From the NCBI GenBank assembly GCA_002937555.1, contig PTKB01000083.1, positions 1 to 9,941 on the forward strand: a DNA stretch of 9,941 nt, written 5' to 3'. The position numbers and the translations under genes were made by a program. The number at the start of each line of letters is the position of its first letter. Position 1 is the first letter of the stretch. Of the stretch, positions 1 to 6,494 are shown piece by piece. The DNA is from Alphaproteobacteria bacterium MarineAlpha10_Bin2. GTDB lineage: Bacteria > Pseudomonadota > Alphaproteobacteria > UBA828. The notes beneath the pieces are model-generated. The model was not told the DNA's origin. It saw only the letters and a program-made list of their open reading frames with translations, and ran no database searches.

Positions 1-1
1 G

Positions 2-685
2 CATGTGCGCGATGTTTATACGGCTGAGGGAGGAGTGCTGGCGCGCGCCGCCGAAAGCACGCTGCTGATCGATTGTTCGACCATCGACGTGATGACCGCG
101 CGCGAAGTTTGCCAGGCCGCGGCTGCGCGCGGTCTCGAGATGCTGGATGCGCCGGTCTCGGGCGGTGTCGCCGGCGCCGCGGCAGGCACGCTCACATTCA
201 TGGTCGGCGGCACCGACAGCGCTTTTGCCCGCGCCGAAACGGTGTTGGAGCCGATGGCCAAGACCGTCGTGCATGCCGGGCGATCGGGCAACGGTCAGAC
301 CGCTAAAATCTGTAACAATATGATGTTGGCCGCCAGCATGATCGTCACCTCCGAGGCCTTCGCGCTCGCCGACCGCTTGGGGCTCGAGCGCCAGACCATG
401 TTCGATATCGTCTCCAGCGCCACCGGCCAGTGCTGGGCGCTCACCAGTTACTGCCCGGTGCCGGGGCCGGTGCCGGCGTCGCCGGCCAACCGCGATTATC
501 AGCCCGGTTTCACGGCGGCGATGATGAGCAAGGATCTCAAACTGGCACAGCAAGCGGCGGAAAGCGCTGGCGCCGCCACGCCGATCGGCGCCGAGGCCGC
601 GCGCCTGTACGCAGAATTTTGCGACGCCGGAAACGACTCCCTCGACTTCTCGGCCATCTTCAAGCTGGTCGATGCGGGGCGCTAG
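2..685 (+). CDS. mmsB: 3-hydroxyisobutyrate dehydrogenase, 5'-truncated by window edge
   Basis: This is the C-terminal roughly three quarters of an NAD-dependent beta-hydroxyacid dehydrogenase, most likely the valine-catabolic enzyme oxidising 3-hydroxyisobutyrate to methylmalonate semialdehyde in the cytoplasm. The frame is open to the left edge (reading HVRDVY...), so the Rossmann nucleotide-binding start lies outside; the GTG at 5 is an internal valine. Visible are LLIDCSTID, the substrate-binding DAPVSGG (nt 146-166), and GNGQTAKICNN, whose lysine (AAA at 305-307) is the family catalytic lysine. The CPVPGPVPASPAN stretch and the late KDLKLA segment are typical of true 3-hydroxyisobutyrate dehydrogenases rather than tartronate semialdehyde reductases. 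About 227 residues are present against about 295 usual. A role as the tetronate dehydrogenase for the otn genes is possible but not favoured, because the gene is on the other strand and separated by two genes. Confidence 0.9.
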   Translation, partial: HVRDVYTAEGGVLARAAESTLLIDCSTIDVMTAREVCQAAAARGLEMLDAPVSGGVAGAAAGTLTFMVGGTDSAFARAETVLEPMAKTVVHAGRSGNGQTAKICNNMMLAASMIVTSEAFALADRLGLERQTMFDIVSSATGQCWALTSYCPVPGPVPASPANRDYQPGFTAAMMSKDLKLAQQAAESAGAATPIGAEAARLYAEFCDAGNDSLDFSAIFKLVDAGR

Positions 686-1155
686 CCGTCGCTAAAAAGG
701 GCGAGCTGCGCTTCTTTGACCGGATTCAGAGCGTCGTCGGCAATTTGGCTGCCGTCGCCACGGATATGGATAAGCTCAATACCCTGTGCGATGAGGGGCT
801 CGCCCAAAAGATGCTTGCGGTGACAACGTAGGGGATCTTCCTCGGCGCACATAATCGCCGTCTGCCCGCGCTCCGCCAACTCCGCCAACTCTCCGATGCG
901 GGCGCGAAACGCCGGCGCGGTGGTATCGCCGTCGCTTTTCCCGCCCAACTCCTTGCCGAACCACAGGTAGCCGATGCCGGCTGCGTCCAGGGAACCATGC
1001 AAGGCGGCGCGGTTGAAATGCGGCAAGCGGCGCGACGACGGCCAAGAGCGTACATCGACAATTACCGAGATTTCATGCGCGCTTAAGAGGTCCAGGAATT
1101 TTTCGAGCGGATGATTTGAATGACCAATGGTTCGGAGGATGCGCGCGCCGCTCAT
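682..1155 (-). CDS. DUF488 domain-containing protein
   Basis: This is a 157-residue protein of the DUF488 family, whose biochemical role is not established. It shows the family hallmarks in order: TIGHSN (residues 9-14), VDVR (33-36) followed by the P-S...PHFN segment, a W-F-G-K-E-L-G-G segment, and MCAEEDPLRCHR with C103 and C111-H112-R113. The length is normal for the family. The C-terminus carries QLALF (residues 150-154), which resembles the QL[SD]LF peptide that binds the bacterial beta sliding clamp; a link to DNA metabolism is inference only. I chose ATG 1155. A GTG six bases upstream (1161) is in frame, but there is no Shine-Dalgarno for either, and an extended -10 box lies exactly one promoter spacing before the ATG. 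The stop overlaps the mmsB stop in opposite orientation (CTAG, 682-685). The next gene to the right is divergent. Confidence 0.88.
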   Translation of the reverse strand: MSGARILRTIGHSNHPLEKFLDLLSAHEISVIVDVRSWPSSRRLPHFNRAALHGSLDAAGIGYLWFGKELGGKSDGDTTAPAFRARIGELAELAERGQTAIMCAEEDPLRCHRKHLLGEPLIAQGIELIHIRGDGSQIADDALNPVKEAQLALFSDG

Positions 1156-1161
1156 GGTCAC

Positions 1162-1170
1162 ATTCTAGCA
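1162..1170 (-). promoter_or_regulatory. Possible extended -10 promoter for the DUF488 gene (leaderless)
   Basis: On the minus strand the bases read TGC-TAGAAT, matching the TGn extension and five of six positions of TATAAT. Six bases separate the hexamer from the ATG, so the predicted transcription start falls on the A of ATG 1155. A -35 hexamer at 17 bp spacing is poor (TGGGAA), as is common for extended -10 promoters. There is no Shine-Dalgarno before this gene, which fits a leaderless message. This is a motif match only. Confidence 0.35.
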
Positions 1171-1228
1171 TCGCTCTACGAGCCTTCCCAGGCGTCCCCA
1201 AGAGCGCTAGATTGGCGGCCTTCAGAGC

Positions 1229-1233
1229 GGAGG
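1229..1233 (+). promoter_or_regulatory. Ribosome binding site of the molybdopterin oxidoreductase gene
   Basis: GGAGG lies seven bases before ATG 1241. It supports that ATG as the start, with the iron-sulfur cysteine motif beginning only 12 residues in. Confidence 0.8.
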
Positions 1234-1240
1234 ACGCGAC

Positions 1241-3265
1241 ATGGCCGAAACCAAGGATATCGTCAAAACCACCTGCCCGCGCGATTGCTATGATGCCTGC
1301 GGCATCGAAGTGCTGCGCGAGCAGGGCCGAATCGTTTCGGTGCGCGGCGACAAGGAGCATTTCGTCAGCCGCGGCAAACTGTGCGGCAAATGCCAGATTT
1401 ATTACAACGGTGTCCTTCTCGACGAAGGCGAACGCCTGAAACAGCCGCTCAGGCGCGTCGGCGCCAAGGGCGAGGGGCGCTTCGAGACGGTTTCCTGGGA
1501 GACCGCCATATCCGAAATCGCCGCCCGCTTCGGCCATATTGTCGAGGCCAATGGCGGCGAGAATATTCTGCACGCGCATTACACCGGCACCTGTTCGTTA
1601 ATCGCCAACAATTTTCCCATGCGCTTCCTCGGCCGGCTTGGGGCGCGCGAGGTGGAGCCCGATACGGTGTGCAACATGGCCGGCCATGTGGCGCTCGGCT
1701 ATATGCTCGGAACTTCCGTGCACGGCTTCGATCCGCGGACCGTCAAAGACAGCAAATGCATCGTCGTATGGGGCGCCAATCCGTCCGCCAGCGCGCCGCA
1801 TGCCCATAGCCATTGGCTGCCCGAGGCGCCCTGTCCGGTGATCGTTATCGATCCCGTGCGCCACCCGACAGCGGAAGCGGCGGATCTGCATCTGCAGCTT
1901 CATCCCGGCAGCGATGCCGCACTCGCCTTCACCATGATGCATGTGCTCAAGCGCGAAGGCATGATCGACCGTGAGTTCCTCGCCGCCAACACCGTCGGCT
2001 GGGACGAATTGGAGCCGATGCTCGATAGCTGCACGCCCGAATGGGGCGCTTCGGAAACCGGCGTACCGGCGACCGATATCGAGCGCGCCGCCAAGCTCTA
2101 CGGCGCCGGGCCGGCGCTGTTGTGGCTCGGCCAAGGCCTGCAGCGCCAGCCCATGGGCGGCAACGTCATCCGCGCCTGTTCGCTGTTACCGGCGCTTTGC
2201 GGCAATTACGCCAAGCCTGGCGCGGGCCTCCTTTATCTCAACGGCGGCGGTCAAAAGGGCGTCGACGGCGATTATCTGGTGGCGCCGCATCTCAGCAACA
2301 GCCCCGAAACCCTTAGCCAAATGGATTTGGCGGCATATTTGGAGAGTGCCGAAAATGCCCGCGCGTTTCTCTGCTGGAATATCAATCCGGTTGCATCGAG
2401 CCCGGAGCAGGGCCGCCTTATGCAGGCGATGTCGCGCGAAGATCTGTTCACCGTGGTACTCGACATCTTCGCCACCGACACCACGGATTTCGCCAATTAC
2501 GTGCTTCCCGCCGCCGCGTTTCTGGAATTCGACGATCTGGTATCAGGCTATTTCAACATGTCCTTCTCGGCCCAGGTCAAGGTGGCGGAGCCGATGGGCG
2601 AGGCGCTGCCCAACCAGGAGATATTCCGCCGCCTGGCGCGCGCCATGGGCTTCGCGGAGCCCGAACTGCAGGAGAGCGACGAAGACATCATCGCCAATGT
2701 GGTGAAGGGGGTTGGCATTGAGGGCGGCTTCGCGGCGCTGAAAGCCAACGGCACGATGTTTCCCAACCCGCAGGCGCAATTGCAATTCGCCGATCTCAAA
2801 TTTCCCACCGCCAGCGGCAAAATCGAAATCGCCAGCGCTACCGCCGAGGCCGACGGCCATCCGCGCCTGCCGCAGCCCGGCAGCGATGCCCGGCCCTGCG
2901 ATGGGCGTCTCCGGCTGATCACCCCGGCCTCGGAATGGCTGATGAACGATTCCTACGCCAACGATCCCAAGGTCGAAAAACAACTCGGCCAAGCCACTGT
3001 AACCATCAACCCGGCCGATGCCGAAGCGCGCGGGTTGGCCGAGGGAAACTTGGTGCGCCTCTCCAACGCCACCGGCTCACTCGAGCTCACTGTGGCGCTT
3101 TCGGACAAGGTGCCGCCAGGTGTTGCCTTGAGCCCCAAGGGCCGTTGGCCGCGCCGCGCCGGCAAAGAGCGGGCCAATGTGAATTCGCTCAACCCGGGCG
3201 TAAAATCGGATATGGGCGAAAGCAGCGCCGTGCACGGCGTCGAAGTGGAGATCGGCGCGGTTTAG
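1241..3265 (+). CDS. Molybdopterin-dependent 4Fe-4S oxidoreductase (DMSO reductase superfamily), substrate unknown
   Basis: This is a 674-residue catalytic subunit of the COG0243/BisC-type molybdenum enzymes, which carry out oxygen-atom or hydride transfer using bis-molybdopterin guanine dinucleotide. The N-terminal 4Fe-4S domain (about 5-58) has C12-x3-C16-x3-C20-x27-C48 followed by K50, the usual electron-relay position. The central molybdopterin domain runs from about 66 to 500, with VVWGANPSASAPH as a cofactor-binding loop. The C-terminal dinucleotide-binding domain (about 556-673) starts at RLITPASEW and includes NDSYANDP and VNSLNPG. In the region where this superfamily places its metal ligand, the sequence reads DTVCNMAGHVAL, so C144 (TGC 1670-1672) is the candidate Mo ligand, by eye. 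No twin-arginine signal is present, so it is probably cytoplasmic. No electron-transfer subunit or cofactor gene adjoins it. It ends 2 bp before the convergent otnC stop. The exact reaction cannot be assigned. Confidence 0.9.
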   Translation: MAETKDIVKTTCPRDCYDACGIEVLREQGRIVSVRGDKEHFVSRGKLCGKCQIYYNGVLLDEGERLKQPLRRVGAKGEGRFETVSWETAISEIAARFGHIVEANGGENILHAHYTGTCSLIANNFPMRFLGRLGAREVEPDTVCNMAGHVALGYMLGTSVHGFDPRTVKDSKCIVVWGANPSASAPHAHSHWLPEAPCPVIVIDPVRHPTAEAADLHLQLHPGSDAALAFTMMHVLKREGMIDREFLAANTVGWDELEPMLDSCTPEWGASETGVPATDIERAAKLYGAGPALLWLGQGLQRQPMGGNVIRACSLLPALCGNYAKPGAGLLYLNGGGQKGVDGDYLVAPHLSNSPETLSQMDLAAYLESAENARAFLCWNINPVASSPEQGRLMQAMSREDLFTVVLDIFATDTTDFANYVLPAAAFLEFDDLVSGYFNMSFSAQVKVAEPMGEALPNQEIFRRLARAMGFAEPELQESDEDIIANVVKGVGIEGGFAALKANGTMFPNPQAQLQFADLKFPTASGKIEIASATAEADGHPRLPQPGSDARPCDGRLRLITPASEWLMNDSYANDPKVEKQLGQATVTINPADAEARGLAEGNLVRLSNATGSLELTVALSDKVPPGVALSPKGRWPRRAGKERANVNSLNPGVKSDMGESSAVHGVEVEIGAV

Positions 3266-3267
3266 GT

Positions 3268-3900
3268 TCAGGACGGGAAGGTTTCGCGCAACTCCGCCAC
3301 CTGCTCCGCCGTTAGCAGGCGCACGTCGCAGCCGCGCAGCAGGAGATGGAGCTTGGCCGTCTCCTCGAGTTCTTCCGCCGCATAGACGGCACTGTCCAAC
3401 TCCTTGCCGGCGACCACGGGGCCATGATTGGCGAGTAGGACGGCGTGGTGCGCCTTGGCGAATTTAGCTACTGCCTCGGCAAGCGCCATGTCTCCGGGGC
3501 GGAAATAGGGCACCAACGGCAGTTTGCCGACGCGCATCACCGCATAGGCGGTAATCGGCGGCAGTACATCGCTCGGGTCGATATCGGCAAGGCAGGAAAG
3601 CGCCACCGAATAGGTCGAATGCAAATGCACGATGGCTTTGGCGTCGGGCCGTTCGCGGTACATGGCGAGATGCAGGAATGCCTCCTTGGACGGCTTGTCG
3701 CCGGCCAACAAGTCGCCGGCGGGCGACAGCTTGGAAATGCGCGCCGGGTCGAGCCGGCCCATGCAGGAATTGGTCGGCGTGACCAGCAAGCCGTCCTCGA
3801 CGCGGTGGCTGATATTGCCGGACGAGCCGCAGCCATAACCGCGCTCGAACAGCGATTTTCCATGCAGCGCGATCCGCTCGCGTAAAGCTGATTCGTTCAA
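3268..3900 (-). CDS. otnC: 3-oxo-tetronate 4-phosphate decarboxylase, class II aldolase family
   Basis: This is a 210-residue zinc-dependent class II aldolase/adducin-family enzyme, predicted to decarboxylate 3-oxo-tetronate 4-phosphate to dihydroxyacetone phosphate in the cytoplasm. It resembles E. coli YgbL/OtnC along its length: RGYGCGSSGNIS (20-31), TPTNSCMG (41-48), GDKPSKE with E73 in the class II aldolase catalytic position, VHLHST with the zinc-binding H92 and H94, VPYFRPGD (130-137), LANHGPVV with the third zinc histidine H159, and EELEETAKL. The start is the TTG at 3898-3900, which overlaps the upstream kinase stop as TTGA; translation is probably coupled. The frame stays open far upstream, but that extension lies inside the kinase gene and matches nothing. 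Pairing with a DUF1537 kinase is the known OtnK-OtnC arrangement. It is the last gene of the operon. Confidence 0.9.
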   Translation of the reverse strand: MNESALRERIALHGKSLFERGYGCGSSGNISHRVEDGLLVTPTNSCMGRLDPARISKLSPAGDLLAGDKPSKEAFLHLAMYRERPDAKAIVHLHSTYSVALSCLADIDPSDVLPPITAYAVMRVGKLPLVPYFRPGDMALAEAVAKFAKAHHAVLLANHGPVVAGKELDSAVYAAEELEETAKLHLLLRGCDVRLLTAEQVAELRETFPS

Positions 3901-5174
3901 TCGAGTACCGTGAACGCCTTGGTGAAGAAATCGGGCGCGCCGAAATTGCCGGATTTCAACGCCAGGTGAAGGGGCGAGGCGCCGAGGCTCATGGTCCAGG
4001 GCACGCCGGGATCGATCTGTTTGCCGATCATGAGCCCACGCACGCCGAGCGCTTTGACCGCGGCGCCGGAGGTTTCGCCGCCGGCCAACACCATCTTGCC
4101 GACGCCGGCCTTGACCAATCCGCGTGCGATTTTGGCGAGGGCACGCTCGACCAGGATGCCGGCTCTGTCGCGGCCATGTTTGCGCTGCGCCTTGGCGACC
4201 TCGGCGGGTGATGCGCTGGCATAAATAAGGACAGGTTGTTGCGCCAGTTTCGGTTTCGCCCAGGCCAATACGTTGGCCACGATATCCTGCTTCCCGCCGA
4301 GCTGGGTGGCGTCTACCCGGAAGGCGGGTGCGTCGGCCTTCATGTGCGCCACTTGATCCAGGGTCGCTTCCGAGCAACTCCCGGCAAGGACGGCGGCATG
4401 GCCCTCTGCGCGCGGCAAACGGGCGGCGTTTGCTTTGCGGCCAAGCGCTCCCGAGGCGCGGAAATTGTCCGGCAGGCCCATGGCGACCCCGGAGCCGCCG
4501 GTGACCAGTTTGAAATCCGCTACGGCGCGTCCGATATCGATCAGGTTCTTGTCGCTGAGCGCATCGACGATGGCGTGGCGCACGCCGTCACGGCGCAATT
4601 GCGCGAGCGCCTCGCGGATGGCCGCCGGGCCTTGGGAGACCGTCTCCCAGCGTACCAGTCCGACACTGTAGGGCGTCTGCTCGGCCAACACCTCTACGAG
4701 ATTGGCGTTCCGCATCGGCGTGAGCGGGTGGTTGCGCATGCCGGAAGCCGACAGCAGCACATCGCCGACGAAGAGATGGCCGTGAAACACCGTGCGGCCA
4801 TTGGTCGGAAACGCCGGGCAGGCGATGGTGATGTCGGCTTTCGCCCGCTCCAGCATGCCGTCGGCCACCGGGCCGATATTGCCGCGCGGAGTCGAATCGA
4901 AGGTCGAACAATATTTGAAGAAAAATTGCTTGGCGCCGGCAGCTTTGAGCCACTCCTGCGCATCCAGCGAATTGCGGACGGCGCGGACGGGTTGCGTGTT
5001 GCGCGATTTCAGCGCCACCACGACGGCATCGGCGTCGGGCACCGCGTCTCCGGCTTCCGGCACGCCGATCATTTGCACGGTGCGCATGCCGCCGGCGACG
5101 AGTGTGTTGCAGAGATCGGTGGCGCCGGTCATGTCGTCGGCCACGGCGCCCAGTAAAATGTCTTTGCCCGTCAT
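3897..5174 (-). CDS. otnK: 3-oxo-tetronate kinase, DUF1537 four-carbon acid sugar kinase family
   Basis: This is a 425-residue cytoplasmic kinase of the DUF1537 family, predicted to phosphorylate 3-oxo-tetronate (or the 2-oxo isomer) at O-4 using ATP, feeding the OtnC decarboxylase encoded immediately downstream. The N-terminal sugar-acid-binding domain begins with VADDMTGATD (11-20), the family DDxTGAxD signature. The C-terminal nucleotide-binding domain has the intact AGGETSG (364-370), IDPGVPW (387-393) and GNFG (409-412). VTGGSG also matches the family consensus. The length is normal. ATG 5174 overlaps the stop of the upstream paralogue (ATGA, 5171-5174) and no Shine-Dalgarno precedes it, so coupled translation is likely. 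Substrate stereochemistry (D- or L-erythronate or threonate derived) cannot be read from the sequence. It is roughly half identical, by eye, to the neighbouring copy, which implies tandem duplication or acquisition of a relative. Confidence 0.92.
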   Translation of the reverse strand: MTGKDILLGAVADDMTGATDLCNTLVAGGMRTVQMIGVPEAGDAVPDADAVVVALKSRNTQPVRAVRNSLDAQEWLKAAGAKQFFFKYCSTFDSTPRGNIGPVADGMLERAKADITIACPAFPTNGRTVFHGHLFVGDVLLSASGMRNHPLTPMRNANLVEVLAEQTPYSVGLVRWETVSQGPAAIREALAQLRRDGVRHAIVDALSDKNLIDIGRAVADFKLVTGGSGVAMGLPDNFRASGALGRKANAARLPRAEGHAAVLAGSCSEATLDQVAHMKADAPAFRVDATQLGGKQDIVANVLAWAKPKLAQQPVLIYASASPAEVAKAQRKHGRDRAGILVERALAKIARGLVKAGVGKMVLAGGETSGAAVKALGVRGLMIGKQIDPGVPWTMSLGASPLHLALKSGNFGAPDFFTKAFTVLD

Positions 5175-6484
5175 TTCAGGAGGCGAAATGCCCGCGTAAA
5201 GAAATCCTCGTCACCAAAATTACCGGCCTTAAGCGCCAAATGGACCGGCGGCGTGTCGAAAGTCATGGTCCAAGGCACGCCGGGATTAATCTCGTGGCCG
5301 ATGCGAAGTGACTGGATCTTGAGCGCCTTCAAGGATTCGGAAGCCGTGATGCCGCCGGCCACAATCAATCTCCCGACGCCGGCCCGAACCAAATCCCTCG
5401 ATATTCTCGCCAGGCACTTCTCGATCAAAATAGTGGCATTCTCGACGCCATGTTTGCGCTGTACCTTCTTGACCACGTCCGCTTCGGCGCTTGAGTAGAT
5501 CAGCACCGGGCCATCCGCCAATTTCGGCTTGGCCCACTCCAGCGCTTCCTTGGCGACATCCCGCTTGCCACCAAGCTTCATGCCGTCAACGAAGAACGCG
5601 GGATGATGATTTTTCATATACGCTACTTGCGCCAAAGTCGCCTGCGAGCAGCTGCCCGCCACCACTGCTGAATAGCCCTTTGACGATGGCAATATGTCGG
5701 CCCCCGAATCGGGCCCCAACAGGCCGGCGCGACGGAAATTTTTTGGCAATGCCAACGCGGCCCCTGAGCTGCCGGTGACAAGTTTCATGTCGCGGCAGGC
5801 GATGCCGGTATCAACTAGATTACGGTCCGATACGGCGTCCACGATCGCAAATCGATTGCCCGCGTCACGGAGCAGCTTCAAGTGATTTCTAATCGCTTCG
5901 GGGCCAACCGTCACCACCTCGTGGGGGACGAGGTCGACTTGATGTTTGGTTTGCCGGCTCAACACTCTGATCAGATTTGATTGCTTCATGGGCGTCATCG
6001 GATGGGTGCGCATGAAAGATTCGGAGAGCAACAAATTGCCGACAAAAAGATGGCCCTGGAAGAGGGTACGCCCGGCGGTGGGAAAAGCCGGGCAGACTAC
6101 TGTGAAGTCCTCTCCCATGGCGTCCAGAAGCGCATCCGCGACGGGCCCGATATTGCCGCGATTGGTGGACGAAAAGGTCGAACGGTATTTGAAGAATATC
6201 TGCTTTGCGCCGCGCCCTTGGAGCCAGCGCAATGCGGCGAGAGATTGCCGCACGGCCGATTTCGCCGGTCCCGTGCGCGTGGCCAAGGCGACAACCACCG
6301 CGTCCTCATCGTGCGCCGGATGATTCTTGCCGGGCACGCCGATTTCTTGAACGGTGCGCATGCCCTGACCCACCAAAATATTGCAAAGATCAGTCGCCCC
6401 GGCGATATCGTCGGCGATGGCGCCGAGGAGAATGGTATTTTTCCGCCTCTTCTTCGTCGCCTTTATCTGGCTAGCTCTTGCCAT
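5171..6484 (-). CDS. Divergent DUF1537-family kinase paralogue with altered signature motifs
   Basis: This is a 437-residue relative of the adjacent OtnK, alignable over its whole length (CPAFPT-GRT-F-GHLFVG, NRGNIGPVADA, VTGSSGAALALP, NPGVPW, GNFGDEDFF). Compared with the canonical copy, the N-terminal DDxTGATD is DDIAGATD (A28, codon 6401-6403), and the C-terminal GGETSG is GGITAS (I379, codon 5348-5350; A381, S382). VTGGSG has become VTGSSG. These are the family's most conserved stretches, so ATP or substrate handling may be altered; it may be inactive, regulatory, or adapted to another substrate. A basic leader (KATKKRRKN, residues 8-16) precedes the fold. I chose ATG 6484 because GGAGGGG sits just before it. 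An in-frame ATG at 6565 would lie inside gcdH. The frame is intact with no stops, which argues against a pseudogene. GC is visibly lower than in the neighbouring kinase. Confidence 0.88.
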   Translation of the reverse strand: MARASQIKATKKRRKNTILLGAIADDIAGATDLCNILVGQGMRTVQEIGVPGKNHPAHDEDAVVVALATRTGPAKSAVRQSLAALRWLQGRGAKQIFFKYRSTFSSTNRGNIGPVADALLDAMGEDFTVVCPAFPTAGRTLFQGHLFVGNLLLSESFMRTHPMTPMKQSNLIRVLSRQTKHQVDLVPHEVVTVGPEAIRNHLKLLRDAGNRFAIVDAVSDRNLVDTGIACRDMKLVTGSSGAALALPKNFRRAGLLGPDSGADILPSSKGYSAVVAGSCSQATLAQVAYMKNHHPAFFVDGMKLGGKRDVAKEALEWAKPKLADGPVLIYSSAEADVVKKVQRKHGVENATILIEKCLARISRDLVRAGVGRLIVAGGITASESLKALKIQSLRIGHEINPGVPWTMTFDTPPVHLALKAGNFGDEDFFTRAFRLLK

Positions 6485-6488
6485 GTCC

Positions 6489-6493
6489 CCTCC
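6489..6493 (-). promoter_or_regulatory. Ribosome binding site of the divergent kinase gene
   Basis: On the minus strand GGAGG (within TGGAGGGGAC) lies four bases before ATG 6484 and immediately after the gcdH stop. It decides the start of the kinase against longer in-frame alternatives inside gcdH. Confidence 0.7.
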
Positions 6494-6494
6494 A

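Noticed and set aside
1971..2705. A 244-codon open frame on the plus strand within the molybdoenzyme gene.
   Set aside because: It is an out-of-frame shadow composed mostly of Arg, Ser and Pro. The overlapping frame has clear domain motifs throughout.
3901..4377. Open extension of the otnC frame giving a 369-residue reading frame.
   Set aside because: It lies wholly inside the canonical kinase gene, reads as low-complexity Arg/Gly-rich sequence, and adds nothing matching the class II aldolase family, whose alignment begins at the TTG at 3900.
4236..5156. A 306-codon open frame on the plus strand opposite the OtnK gene.
   Set aside because: It is antisense to a convincing family member. It is rich in Arg, Gly and His as expected from the complement of a GC-rich gene, with no recognisable motif or ribosome binding site.
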